Assembly (NCBI RefSeq): GCF_017591425.1
Contig: NW_024467101.1
Location: 10,304,918 to 10,368,917, forward strand
Reading direction: 5' to 3'
DNA from: Ochotona curzoniae
Taxonomy: Eukaryota > Chordata > Mammalia > Lagomorpha > Ochotonidae
DNA: 64,000 bases
This document shows positions 46,801 through 54,979 of this stretch, piece after piece (position 1 is the stretch's first letter; each line of letters opens with the position of its first letter). The translations under genes and the position numbers were made by a program. Below the pieces are notes generated by a model. It made no database searches. It was not told where the DNA came from and saw only the letters and a program-made list of their open reading frames with translations.

Positions 46801-47672
46801 GCTTATTAAATGAAGACACTTAGAATTCGTGATTATATAAATACACGCTGTGTTTAATAGGGCAGTCACAAGTCTTCCTACTTGTCCAGGCCTTCAAGGA
46901 CCATGGCCACCTCCTGTGGTCAGCCACCCCAGGCCCTGCATTCCTGTGCTGCTCTCTGCTCCTCAGCACTTGGCATCTGCAGTCCTGCCCTGCCCCCTAA
47001 AACTCACAGCTCCCCAAATATGTTGTAAATCCTTCCTGGGCAGGGGGCTGTGTGAACAACCTGAAACTACACCGGTCTAGCCCTGAACAGAGAACTGTCC
47101 TGTGCAAGTTTGCTCTTCTGCAGGACGCGCCCTAACTGCTCCGCTTCTTTGGGATTAGATGTGTTTGTGACACTGGCCAGCTATGTGCCTGCTCTCCCCA
47201 CTGTCACCCCCAGAGCTGCCTGTCAGTTGTGTCTTCGTGTCTTTGAGGCCGAGCTGCCCTCGGCGAGTCGGTGCTCTGGCTGATCAGGGCATCCATCTCT
47301 GCCTTCTCTGTTGCAGGCGCCTACATGCAGCCTGGTGCGCGAGAGAACATCGCCTACCTCACCCACACGGAGCGGAGGAAGGACTTCCAGTACGAGGCCA
47401 TGCAGGAGCGGCGCGAGGCTGAGAACATGGCCCAGAGGGGCATCGGGGCGGCGGCCAGCTCTGTTCCCACGAACTTCAAGGACCTCATCGAGACCAAGGC
47501 CGACGAGCACAACATCGTCTTCATGCCTGTCATCGGCAAGCGGCACGAGGGCAAGCAGGTGTATACCTTCGGCCGCATCGTCATCTACATCGACCGCGGG
47601 GTGGTCTTCGTGCAGGGCGAGAAGACCTGGGTGCCCACCTCCCTGCAGAGCCTCATCGACATGGCCAAGTAG
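37656..47672 (+). CDS. TFIP11: Tuftelin-interacting protein 11, spliceosome disassembly factor (12 coding exons)
   Basis: TFIP11 is the mammalian counterpart of yeast Ntr1/Spp382. In the nucleus its G-patch recruits and activates the helicase DHX15 to take apart the intron-lariat spliceosome. Coding exons: 37656-37864, 39440-39596, 39879-40035, 40926-41053, 42315-42467, 43067-43594, 43728-43834, 44417-44585, 45056-45299, 45760-45902, 46005-46170 and 47317-47672; total 2,517 nt or 838 aa (human 837). Order of parts: acidic N-terminal TIP_N region (about 1-110), G-patch at about 150-196 ([12 protein letters not shown], then [11 protein letters not shown]), a basic Lys-rich segment after it, a heptad-like helical region around 310-370, and a GCFC-type helical domain over most of 400-670. 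The start follows an exon whose acceptor is at 37,645-37,646. Every join is in frame. The extra residue relative to human appears to lie in the 'DFPPKDLGP' stretch. No damage seen. Confidence 0.98.
38540..39165 (+). repeat. Old SINE split by a younger SINE
   Basis: Plus-strand copy whose head part (38,540-38,620) and tail part (38,960-39,165, ending 'aaataaatcttaaaaa') are separated by the minus-strand SINE at 38,621-38,959. The motif 'ggctgctcct' occurs at both junctions, as a target-site duplication would. Confidence 0.85.
38621..38959 (-). repeat. Young C-type SINE nested in an older SINE
   Basis: Near-consensus: T-run then AAGATTTATTAATTTTTATT on the left, 'taggccacggcgccaggccc' on the right. 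Confidence 0.93.
39440..39596 (+). CDS. TFIP11: TFIP11 coding exon 2
   Basis: Completes Arg70, then residues 71-122. Contains the conserved [16 protein letters not shown], followed by an acidic Asp/Glu stretch. Acceptor CCCGCAG, donor GTAGAG. Ends exactly on a codon. Confidence 0.96.
39879..40035 (+). CDS. TFIP11: TFIP11 coding exon 3 (G-patch)
   Basis: Residues 123-174 plus one base of Gly175. Carries the glycine-rich G-patch core (Gly152, Gly154, Gly162, Gly166, Gly168, Gly170). Acceptor CTCCACAG, donor GTACCG. An 8-bp repeat array begins 14 bp after the exon. Confidence 0.97.
40050..40113. repeat. (CCCTGCAG)8 minisatellite
   Basis: Eight perfect 8-bp units just inside the intron after the G-patch exon. 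Each unit contains CTGCAG, which looks like the end of a 3' splice site. Confidence 0.97.
40495..40705 (+). repeat. tRNA-derived SINE
   Basis: Starts 'agcaggggatgcaggctcta', middle 'cctatgggagaccaggatgg'. No A-rich tail left. Confidence 0.72.
40776..40802. repeat. (GGGCA)n short tract
   Basis: About five units of a 5-bp G-rich repeat. Confidence 0.8.
40926..41053 (+). CDS. TFIP11: TFIP11 coding exon 4
   Basis: Completes Gly175, then residues 176-217. Ends the G-patch ([17 protein letters not shown]) and includes the acidic DSEEEAEE. Acceptor TTTGCCAG, donor GTAAGG. Confidence 0.97.
41054..42314 (+). other. TFIP11 intron after coding exon 4
   Basis: About 1.26 kb. No recent SINE and no exon seen. 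It includes an A12 run near 42,010. Confidence 0.8.
42315..42467 (+). CDS. TFIP11: TFIP11 coding exon 5
   Basis: Residues 218-268 ([19 protein letters not shown], then the basic [13 protein letters not shown] segment). Both ends fall on codon boundaries. Acceptor GCGTTAG, donor GTAAGG. Confidence 0.97.
43067..43594 (+). CDS. TFIP11: TFIP11 coding exon 6
   Basis: The largest internal exon: residues 269-444, with [17 protein letters not shown] at the start and a long helical, partly coiled-coil-like stretch around the ELEHNLQLL and [13 protein letters not shown] motifs. Very GC-rich, which keeps two other frames open over several hundred bases; those are not separate genes. Donor GTGAGT. Confidence 0.97.
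43728..43834 (+). CDS. TFIP11: TFIP11 coding exon 7
   Basis: Residues 445-479 plus two bases of Arg480 ([19 protein letters not shown]). Acceptor CTCTTCAG, donor GTCCGT (weak at +3/+4). The preceding intron is only 133 bp. Confidence 0.96.
44417..44585 (+). CDS. TFIP11: TFIP11 coding exon 8
   Basis: Completes Arg480, then residues 481-536 ([20 protein letters not shown], '[20 protein letters not shown]'). Core of the GCFC-type domain. Acceptor CATCCAG, donor GTGGGA. Confidence 0.96.
45056..45299 (+). CDS. TFIP11: TFIP11 coding exon 9
   Basis: Residues 537-617 plus one base of Gly618 ([20 protein letters not shown] through [10 protein letters not shown]). Acceptor CATCTGCAG, donor GTGAGG. 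Confidence 0.97.
45760..45902 (+). CDS. TFIP11: TFIP11 coding exon 10
   Basis: Completes Gly618, then residues 619-665 ([20 protein letters not shown]). Acceptor CCTGCAG, donor GTATGC. Confidence 0.97.
46005..46170 (+). CDS. TFIP11: TFIP11 coding exon 11
   Basis: Residues 666-720 plus one base of Gly721 ([20 protein letters not shown]). Follows a 102-bp intron, one of the shortest here. Donor GTGAGT. Confidence 0.97.
46171..47316 (+). other. TFIP11 last intron
   Basis: 1.15 kb. Contains a short (TG)n at 46,525-46,540 and no recent SINE. On the minus strand ATTAAA at 46,858-46,853 is a possible SRRD poly(A) signal about 1 kb past the SRRD stop (weak). Confidence 0.6.
47317..47672 (+). CDS. 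TFIP11: TFIP11 coding exon 12, with stop codon
   Basis: Completes Gly721, then residues 722-838 and TAG at 47,670-47,672 ([20 protein letters not shown] through [12 protein letters not shown]). Acceptor TTGCAG. The 3'UTR then runs toward the SRRD gene on the other strand. Confidence 0.98.
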
Positions 47673-47869
47673 ACAGTGGCCGGCCCGCTGCAGCCAGAGG
47701 CTGCGACCAGAGGGACATGCAGGACCTGCTGTGTTGGACGCTGTCTGTCATGCCCGGCCTCCAGAAGTGCCTCGCCGTGTGCCAGGCTCTCGCCCGGTGT
47801 GCTGTCCTTGGAACAGGACGGCCTTGCGGAGGCGTTGCCTGTTCTCACGAAGGGTGGCAGGCCCCTGCC

Positions 47870-48079
47870 TCATCTCGCACCTGCAGGCTCTGGTGGCTTG
47901 CTCCTGATGATCTCCAGGTCCTCACAGTCCTGGTAATCTGGCTCCTCCTGGAACACCCAGGTTTCCGCAGGGAGCTGCTGCAGCTTCTGCCTGGGGAACC
48001 AGTGGACCGAAGTGTCGTTAAAGGTGTCCATGTACCGTGCGGTCTGGGTCAGCTCCAGCTCCTCCAGCCCCTTCAGGAT
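47870..48079 (-). CDS. SRRD: SRRD coding exon 7, with stop codon
   Basis: Residues 247-315 and the stop ([20 protein letters not shown], ending [10 protein letters not shown]). Acceptor TGTCCAG on the minus strand. The stop codon lies 197 bp from the TFIP11 stop, so the 3'UTRs almost surely overlap. Confidence 0.95.
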   Translation of the reverse strand: MLKGLEELELTQTARYMDTFNDTSVHWFPRQKLQQLPAETWVFQEEPDYQDCEDLEIIRSKPPEPAGAR

Positions 48080-51000
48080 CTGGACAGAAACACGTGGACA
48101 TGAAAACTCAGCAGCCATGTCCCACCCCACTACTCTGGGGGACATTTTTTCACTGTATCTGCCACCTTTTTTTTTTTCTCCCTAAAGGAGTAAGGATAAT
48201 TTGGTTTGAATGCCTTTGTGCAATGAATGGGGGAGCCCCTAAGACAGTGGGTATGCTGGACTGTGCTGCTGAGCACAGCATGGGCATCGTAACCACAGGT
48301 GGCATGGGTGTGCTGCCACATTCTGGCACCTGTGGGGGGAGCTCTGCTGGCAGCATGGTGTCCCCAGTGCGTGCAGCAGCACTATGTCACACCCCTGGCC
48401 ACCCCTACCCATCTACCCAGATACCTTGGCAACGTAGGGGTAACTCCTTTGCAGAGTCCTCGTCAACAACCTGGAAATAAAAAGAAGCCACAATTGGAAG
48501 CTCTAAGGATGGTTTCACTTAGCATCCAACACAGGACAGCCAGGTGCCTTAGCACAGTAAGAATTCAGGAAAGTACCAGGGATGTGGGATAGGCCGAAGA
48601 GTGACAGCTGCACTTAGGCCTGCCTTCCAGAGAGACTGGCGTGGCAGCAGACATCTCAGCCGTGGGCCACAGAAAGCAGCCACAAGGGGGGCTTCCAGGC
48701 TTTTTCTGAAACCTCTGCATAAGGGGAAGGGGACTTTACTGGTAAAAAGAACACTGCTGAAAAAGCCTTTGTCATCGCTTAACTGGGCTGATGTCTGTCC
48801 TGTCCTGTCCCCTGGGGAATTTACTTCTGAGCAGGGAATGCCCGTGGGGACCCTGGCTACGCAGGCCCCTGCAGGTGCAGGCTTCCCCCGCCATCGGGCT
48901 CAGCCAAGCCTCCCTGGCCCCGGTCTCACCTTTCCTCCAGGCCCTTGAAGCTGTTGCCCATGACGAGCATCCGGGACAGCGCATCCACGGACCAGTTCCT
49001 CCACAGGAGGTTGTTGTACAAGGCAGTCCCACAGTGCGGCATGTAAAAGAGGGTGGGCTCGCCGGCCACGCTCCGCTTTCCTTCCTGGGCACAACAGTGA
49101 CAGGGTGGGTGAACAGTGGCAGGGGGCAGGCGGGGACAGGTAAGGGGAAGGTGCATTCCGTGGTGAGGTCCCCTCAGGAGTGCACACAGCAACTCTAGCT
49201 GGACGAAGGTGACTTGGGAGGCCTCATGATGTCACGTTGAGAACAAGCAGTGTGTGTTAACATACATTCGAAGTCTTGGACTAACCCGGGGGTTTCTGTT
49301 GGGTCCCCGCCTCTGCAGCTTCCCTGTGCTAAGTTGCTGCTGCCCAACCCCTGGCAGGCCCAATTCTGTGGCCTGGGCAGGGCAGACTCCTGGTGCAGCC
49401 CAGGGCACCCACCTCTACTCCTGCATGCTGTTCTGTCACGGCTGTTAGCAGCAGCTTCTACCTGTCCGTGACATTCCTCGTTTATGGCTAACAGGACCGT
49501 GGGCTCCTAAACATGGAGACAGAGCTTATCCATCTGATCTCCCCAAAGCTGCCTGCCTGCCTGCCTGCCTGGCCCAGAGTGAGTGCCAAGCAAATGTGAA
49601 AACTGCAGAGCTTGACCCCGTCAGGGGAGTAACACCTCACTCGGCTGGGGCTCATTTCCATGTGGCTTAACAAGCTATTTGGTGGCAGTCTTAGGACAGA
49701 TTCTACAGTCCCCAATCAAAATACAAAACTCCTGGGTATCTATCTGTTCATTGTGGCTTTGGCCCTGTACTTGTGACCTACAATTCTCTACCCTCAAGGG
49801 CCCAGAAATAGCCAAGCCCAGGCAGGGGGGAGAAGCTGAGACTCTGTCTGCAGATCCTGGCCAGGAGCTGTGGGTGCTCTGATAACATGGCGTCTGGTGC
49901 CAAGAGGAACGCCTGTCTAGGTGGGTGCATTGTGGCCACAAAGACCTTGCCTGAGGCACCTAGCCTGCCTCCTTGGTTGTTGCACAGAACCGTGTAAACC
50001 CTCACTGGTCCCGGGTCACGATGTATGTGACCCAGTGTGGGCCACCATGTAGATGCTGCCGAGCCCTGGAGGACAGGCCGTGGGAAGGGTGGAGCTGGGT
50101 CAGCCTTTGCCCAGCCATCCCCCGCCACCTCCGAGAAGCCCTCACCTCGTTCTCACGGAGAACAATCATGCCAAGGCTGCTCAGAACAGCAATTTCGAGT
50201 TGGCTGAACAGAGGGTCGTACACCCAGCAGTGACTCCTGGGGATCTGGAAGAGAGGCAGTTGTTGATTTTAGTGCAAACATCTGTGCACACTCCACTCCT
50301 GGCAAGAACAGGTGAGCGGGGATTAGGGGGAGGAGAATGAGGATGATGAGGCCACAACTTGTACCTGGCACTTTTCCAGGAGGAGAAGCAAGAAGGCCAG
50401 CTGGCTCCGAGCTATGACGCAGGTGGCAAAGTTGCCGAGGCCGTAACACACACACTTGACCTGGCAGGCGTCCAGGGCTGAACTGTCTGCAGGTGCCGAG
50501 CCATCTGGAGGTGAGGCCAGACACAGCCTTCCGAGGGCTTCAGACAGAGTCCCTGTGGGGGCCTCCAGTTGCTCCCGAATTTTTCTAAGACAGCTCGTGA
50601 CAGTTTCTGAAAAGAGCAGAGGAGTGAGAGGACATGCGCAGACCTGGGAACCAAATCGCCCACACGAGAAGTGCACACACCCACGCGAGGAAGGGAGCGC
50701 CCAAGTCAGGACCTCGACGCCCCAGAAAGGCTGTCGGCCTACTTCCAAACTCACGGGAGCAGGAGTATTTCACGCATGAAAGGTCCACAGAACAGGCTGG
50801 GGACTTCGTGACTGTAATGAAGATCACGTTCTATTTTTTTTTTTACATTCATACTGAATTTTGTTGAAAAACTCTAAGATAGGGCCACCCCGGCATAGTA
50901 ACCTAGCAGTTAGCATCCTCTGCTGAAAATACAGGGATCCCATACAGGCACTGGTTCTAATCCTGGCAGCCCCGCTTCCCATCCAGCTCCCTGCCTGTGG

Positions 51001-52644
51001 CCTGGGAAAGCAGTTGAAGACAGCCCAAAACCTTGGGACCCTGCTGGAAGAGGGGAGGAGACCTGGAAGAGGCTCCTGCTTCGGATCGGCGCAGCACCGG
51101 CCAGCTGGGGTCACTTGGGGAGTGAATCAACAGATGCAAGATCTTCCTCTCTGTCTCTCCTTGTCTCTGTATATATGACTTTCCAATAAAAATAAGTCTT
51201 TAAAAAACCTTCTGAGACAAAAAGGCCATGTATCCCAATAGTAAGGTACCAGTTACCTGATGAGATAACAACAGTCTCCCTCCCCTCCCACCCCAGCGAG
51301 AAACTGCTCTATGGAATAATTGGCTTTTGAGCTCCTGGCTGCCCAAAAGAAAATGATAAAAAGACTTTTGGAGAAAAACTTGGCAATGGATATCATGCTG
51401 GTCACCACCTAACACTTCATTCTGGTCCTTGGAATATACCCTAAGCCACCAGCCTAAATGTGGTAAAAAGCCTTAAAGTTGCAAACTTATGTATGACAGC
51501 CTAAAATCAAGGAAGAAACAAAACATCCCTCGACAAACTTGGCTCTGGCATATTCCCTCTAAGCGTTACATATATTATCAGGAGCCAGGGAGACAGCATA
51601 CCTGGACGGGAGAAGAAACATCTACAACGTAACACCAAGGATAAAGGTTCCCTGAGGATAGCGGCTGGCCCTTCCCTCCTCCTGGGCAGCAGGCAAGCAC
51701 TGCTGTCGGCAACCAAACTAGACAGCCACTGAACGCTCAAAACTATCCTACAGGATATGCGCAGCACCCCCCTCTTTCACAGCGGAGGGACGGGAGGCCA
51801 GAGTTAGTGATGTCTCAGCATTGACCAGGGGGGGAAGGCAGCATCCGCATCCGGCACCTACACCGTTCAGGAAAGCTAAATCCTCAGACCAGAACCTGCT
51901 CTGTACCCTCGCAGGGCCTCCCCTCCCACCGCGGGGCAGGGCTCACCTAGCGCTGAACTCCAGAAGTCAGAGAGCAGCAGGTCCGCCCTGTTGAGAGAGA
52001 AAAACCGTGATGGGGCTGGCAACGTGGCACAATACGCTAAACGTCTGTCTGCAGCACCGGTCTCTCGTGGGGATGCCGGCGGTGCGTGGCTCGGCTGCAC
52101 CACTTCCCATCCAGCTCCCTGCTGATGACCTGGGAAAGCAGCAGGTCCTCGGGCCCCTGCACCCATGTGGAACACCCAGAGGAAGCGCCTGGCTGTGCAT
52201 CAGCCCAGCTCCAGCCATCTGGGGAGGGTCTCTCTCTCTCTTCCACTGTGTTAACTCAATTAAATAAATCTTACACTGGGGTCCTGGGACACGGTCACCA
52301 GCGGCTCAAGCTGAAGCTGCTGTTAACAACACGCGTTTCCTGCGGGCGCCCGTGACCCCCCTTCGTTCCTGCCCATCGCTCCTGATCGGGTCTGTAGTGC
52401 GCCCCTAATTCCCAGATGGGAAGACTGAGTGAGGTTCAAGGGTGCCCAAGTGCGCGAGGGTCAGCACCCGGGCCCACCTCTCCACTCACTCAGCCTCCCG
52501 GAGGCGACGAAGCACGACTCCCGGGTCTGCCCCGAGCGCCTCCTCGGGACTCGGGGCCGCCGCTGCCGTCTGCCGTGGCCGCGCCCTGGAGCGCCTCCTC
52601 CGCGGAGCCGCAGCCTCCCACACGTCCAGCGCCGCCGCCGCCAT
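47870..52644 (-). CDS. SRRD: SRR1-like domain protein (seven exons)
   Basis: SRRD belongs to the SRR1-like family, named after a plant light/clock factor; in mammals it is linked to heme synthesis and clock-gene expression. Exons in transcript order: 52644-52490, 51987-51947, 50606-50365, 50244-50146, 49084-48930, 48470-48425 and 48079-47870; total 948 nt or 315 aa. That is shorter than the human protein of about 339 aa, the difference appearing mainly in the low-complexity Ala/Arg-rich start. The SRR1 core is clear: [79 protein letters not shown] and FNDTSVHWF. All joins preserve frame. The start is taken as the ATG at 52,644 inside the CpG island because MAAAA follows and the frame joins exon 2. 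It is convergent with TFIP11 and divergent from HPS4. Confidence 0.94.
48425..48470 (-). CDS. SRRD: SRRD coding exon 6
   Basis: A 46-bp exon completing Arg231, then residues 232-246 ([15 protein letters not shown]). Acceptor TTTATTTCCAG, donor GTATCT. Confidence 0.93.
48476..48481 (+). terminator. AATAAA, possible TFIP11 poly(A) signal
   Basis: First canonical hexamer after the TFIP11 stop on the plus strand, about 800 bp downstream. On the other strand it is part of the pyrimidine tract before SRRD exon 6. Use as a poly(A) signal is inferred. Confidence 0.35.
48930..49084 (-). CDS. SRRD: SRRD coding exon 5
   Basis: Residues 180-230 plus two bases of Arg231, from [19 protein letters not shown] to [10 protein letters not shown]. 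Carries the most conserved SRR1 block. Acceptor GCCCAG, donor GTGAGA. Confidence 0.96.
49085..50145 (-). other. SRRD intron between exons 4 and 5
   Basis: About 1.06 kb without a recent SINE. Contains a (CCTG)n stretch at about 49,549-49,572. No exon seen. Confidence 0.8.
49549..49572. repeat. (CCTG)n short tract
   Basis: About six tetranucleotide units. Confidence 0.9.
50146..50244 (-). CDS. SRRD: SRRD coding exon 4
   Basis: Residues 147-179 ([20 protein letters not shown], then [13 protein letters not shown]). Both ends on codon boundaries. Acceptor CTTCCAG, donor GTGAGG. Confidence 0.96.
50365..50606 (-). CDS. SRRD: SRRD coding exon 3
   Basis: Completes Glu66, then residues 67-146. Contains the [14 protein letters not shown] and [12 protein letters not shown] motifs that define the SRR1 fold start. 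Acceptor CTTTTCAG, donor GTACAA. Confidence 0.95.
50882..51208 (+). repeat. tRNA-derived C-type SINE
   Basis: Starts 'gggccaccccggcatagtaa' and ends 'ccaataaaaataagtcttta'. It lies antisense to SRRD in the intron between exons 2 and 3. Confidence 0.9.
51947..51987 (-). CDS. SRRD: SRRD coding exon 2
   Basis: A 41-bp exon completing Glu52, then residues 53-65 ([13 protein letters not shown]) plus one base of Glu66. Acceptor CTCAACAG, donor GTGAGC. Matches the family's [12 protein letters not shown] segment, which supports so short an exon. Confidence 0.92.
52012..52275 (+). repeat. tRNA-derived SINE
   Basis: Starts 'gctggcaacgtggcacaata', ends 'attaaataaatctta'. Its head lies about 25 bp upstream (in SRRD sense) of the exon 2 acceptor region. 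Confidence 0.82.
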
Positions 52645-53000
52645 GGGCCTCGCCGTCATCCGCACGCGTCGCGCTCCGACCGTGCGTCATCGCCGCGCGC
52701 AGGCCCGCCCGCAGCTCTGGGGGGAGGTAGGCGGGGCGGCGCGTGATCCCGGGTGCTCCCTTGCACCACCGTCACCACCATCACCACCATTACCGCCGCC
52801 GCCGCTGTCCACATTCCGGGCTCAGAGCCCCGAACCTCGAGCACCGAGCTGCCTGTGGCTTCTGGTGGGTGGGCGGCGCTGGAGGCGCGGGGACTCCCCG
52901 GGGCGGAGGGCGGGACCCCCAAACCTTTACCCCCTGACGCTGAGACCGGACGCATTGCTGTAGCCACTGCTCCCCCAAATTTGGGCGACTTGCTGCCCCT
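52480..53000. promoter_or_regulatory. Shared CpG-island promoter of SRRD and HPS4
   Basis: CpG-dense and without TATA boxes. SRRD reads left from within it and HPS4 reads right. A CRE-half-like TGCGTCAT lies at 52,683-52,690. HPS4 exon 1 probably starts near 52,690. A possible donor is GAG|GTAGGC at 52,727, but alternatives exist. A short Cys/His/Arg-like triplet stretch at 52,763-52,802 is a simple (CAC/ACC) repeat. Confidence 0.7.
52490..52644 (-). CDS. SRRD: SRRD coding exon 1
   Basis: Residues 1-51 plus two bases of Glu52. Low-complexity Ala/Arg/Pro-rich ([18 protein letters not shown]), ending [10 protein letters not shown]. Donor GTGAGT at 52,489. The start codon sits in ATGGCGGC, a YY1-like core common in CpG promoters. 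Confidence 0.88.
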
Positions 53001-53544
53001 TCACGGCCTGTTGACACCCCTTTTCCAGCCCCTCCAACCCACTGACCGTTTCCGCCATCGCGGCCACTCTCCCTCCTGCCCCAGCTTTCCCTTTCTGCCC
53101 ATTTCCTCACTGTGCTTGAGTCGGGTCGTCCAAGGCTGCGGGAACCTTTTCAGGTCCCAGCGCGAACCCAGGCCTTCCTCCACCCCATCCCTTCAGCGTC
53201 ACAGGCGTCTTCCGGGTCTTCCCCAAAACCAGAGAGTGGGGGACCTTCCCAGGGTAAGGGCCAGGATCCCTGGGAGCTAGGAATTGGGAGGAACTGCTTG
53301 TTCCTGGAGTTCAGGAGCTGAAGCGCACCCCTTCCTACATAAGCAGCTAGATGAGCTGCCTGGAATGACTTCGACCCGCGCTGTAGGGTGCAGCTCCATA
53401 GATGGGGTCAGATGGAGATCATGGCCAGCCAGCCAAGTTATCTGTCTCCAGCGGAAGTATGAACGAGGGGGCTTCCTACAAGCAGTGCATTCTAAACTTT
53501 GTTGCTTGGGGATGAGGCCAGTAGGAATTACACATTCTTTTCTT

Positions 53545-53822
53545 TAATTTGTTTTTATCGGAAAGGCAGATAAACAGAGGGAAAGAGAGACACAAAGATC
53601 TTTCATCTGCTGGTTCACTCTCCAAATGGTCTCAATAGCTGCAGCTGAGCCATTCTGAAGCCAGGAGCCAGAGAGCTTCCTCAGGGTCTCCCACACGGGT
53701 GCAGGGTCCCAAGGCTTTGGGCCGTACTGCTTTCCCAGGCCATAAGGAGGGAGCTGGATGGGAAGTGGAGCTGCCAGGACACAAACTTGTGCCCGAATGG
53801 GATCCCGCTGCGTTCAGCAGAG
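53545..53822 (-). repeat. tRNA-derived C-type SINE, head truncated
   Basis: Left 'tttaatttgtttttatcgga'. The right side stops at 'gatcccgctgcgttcagcag' without the usual head end. Confidence 0.85.
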
Positions 53823-54603
53823 AATTCACTGATTCTTCACACCCTGCAGATTTCACTCTTGAAGTCAACCAGGGTTGTTAGGTGGAAGGAGTTAGCTTTG
53901 CTTTGTTGTCCCAGCTGGCCAGGGAGCAGAGATTTCTGCGAGGCTGATTTTGGCTTGGCGGAGGCATCCGCTTAACACTGTGACCTACCTGGTGGGCTCC
54001 GGAAGCCGGAAGCCTGCAGGAGTCTGAGATTCCCGGATGACAGTGAATGATCGCAGAGCTGGGATCCCCTCGGATGCCCAAACACTAGCATGCACCCGCT
54101 TGTCTTCCTCTTGGGAGTTTTGGGAAACCACTTGACACGTTTTTCCTTCTTGCTTTTGGGAAACTTGGCCGTCCCTGGGACTCGGCGCGTTTGGATTTCT
54201 TAGTGGCCGGCGGGGTGACAGTTCCTTAATTTGGGTTCTTTTATGACTACAGTGGCCAAGCCGCTTGATGGTTACAGCTGTCCTAAACACCCAGAGCCTT
54301 CTCTCTCCACTCACACTTGTTTCATTTTATGTCTGTGAGGTTGGTGGTGCGTGTACTGTGACTGCTGAGGGGACCCACCCAGGCTCAACTCCTGAGTCCC
54401 TCCCGCCCACCTTTTTTTTTTTAAGTTTGAAATATAATTTCCTTCCCCCCCCCCACCCCCCAAATTAGGAAACTCTTTGAAAGCACTGTATTCGTTTGAA
54501 CTCTGCCAGTCACGTGCCCGGTCACATGCTGCTGGGTTTCTGAAATAATCCGTTCCTTGTGCTTTGATGTTTACACTGGAAGCTTCTGGAGCTTTCTGAA
54601 ACA

Positions 54604-54622
54604 CCCCCCCCCCCCCCCCCCC
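54604..54622. repeat. C19 homopolymer
   Basis: Nineteen consecutive C. Length may be unreliable in assembly. Another C-run lies at 54,446-54,462. Confidence 0.9.
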
Positions 54623-54938
54623 GCCAGGATGGCTTTGAATCTGAACTAGGCAAGTCTTGGGAATTCAGACTTCCCAGGCAGAAGCGTGAAGAGGTGGCCA
54701 GGTTGACAGCTGCCGTGAGGCTCGGGGGAATTCCTTGTGTTGCCTTCCCTCACCGAGTGCCAAGAGGAGCAGAGGTGTTCATGGGACCGGGGAGTCTGCA
54801 AGGAAGGGAAGCCACACTTTGATGCTGCAGTGTTGCTGCTCGGTGGCAGCAGTCGCCCGGATGCACTAGGCTGGGGAGACAGACGTCATCCTGGAAGAGA
54901 AGACGGAGGGGAAGGGCATGCGGTCCCCTGGGAAGTAA

Positions 54939-54979
54939 ATGGCCACCTCCACGGCCTCGGAGACCAAGGCAAGCTCCTG
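54939..54979 (+). CDS. HPS4: HPS4 coding exon 1 (start codon)
   Basis: Residues 1-13 plus two bases of Trp14 ([13 protein letters not shown]). Donor GTGAGT. Too short for automatic ORF calling; recognised by its match to the family start and by phase to the next exon. A SINE begins about 10 bp into the intron. Confidence 0.9.

Larger units (their letters stand above)
53001..54938 (+). other. HPS4 5' non-coding region
   Basis: From the CpG island to the HPS4 start codon. Holds one SINE and long C-runs. The 3' splice site opening the start-codon exon is not clear by eye; candidates are the CAG trinucleotides around 54,827-54,850. Confidence 0.5.
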
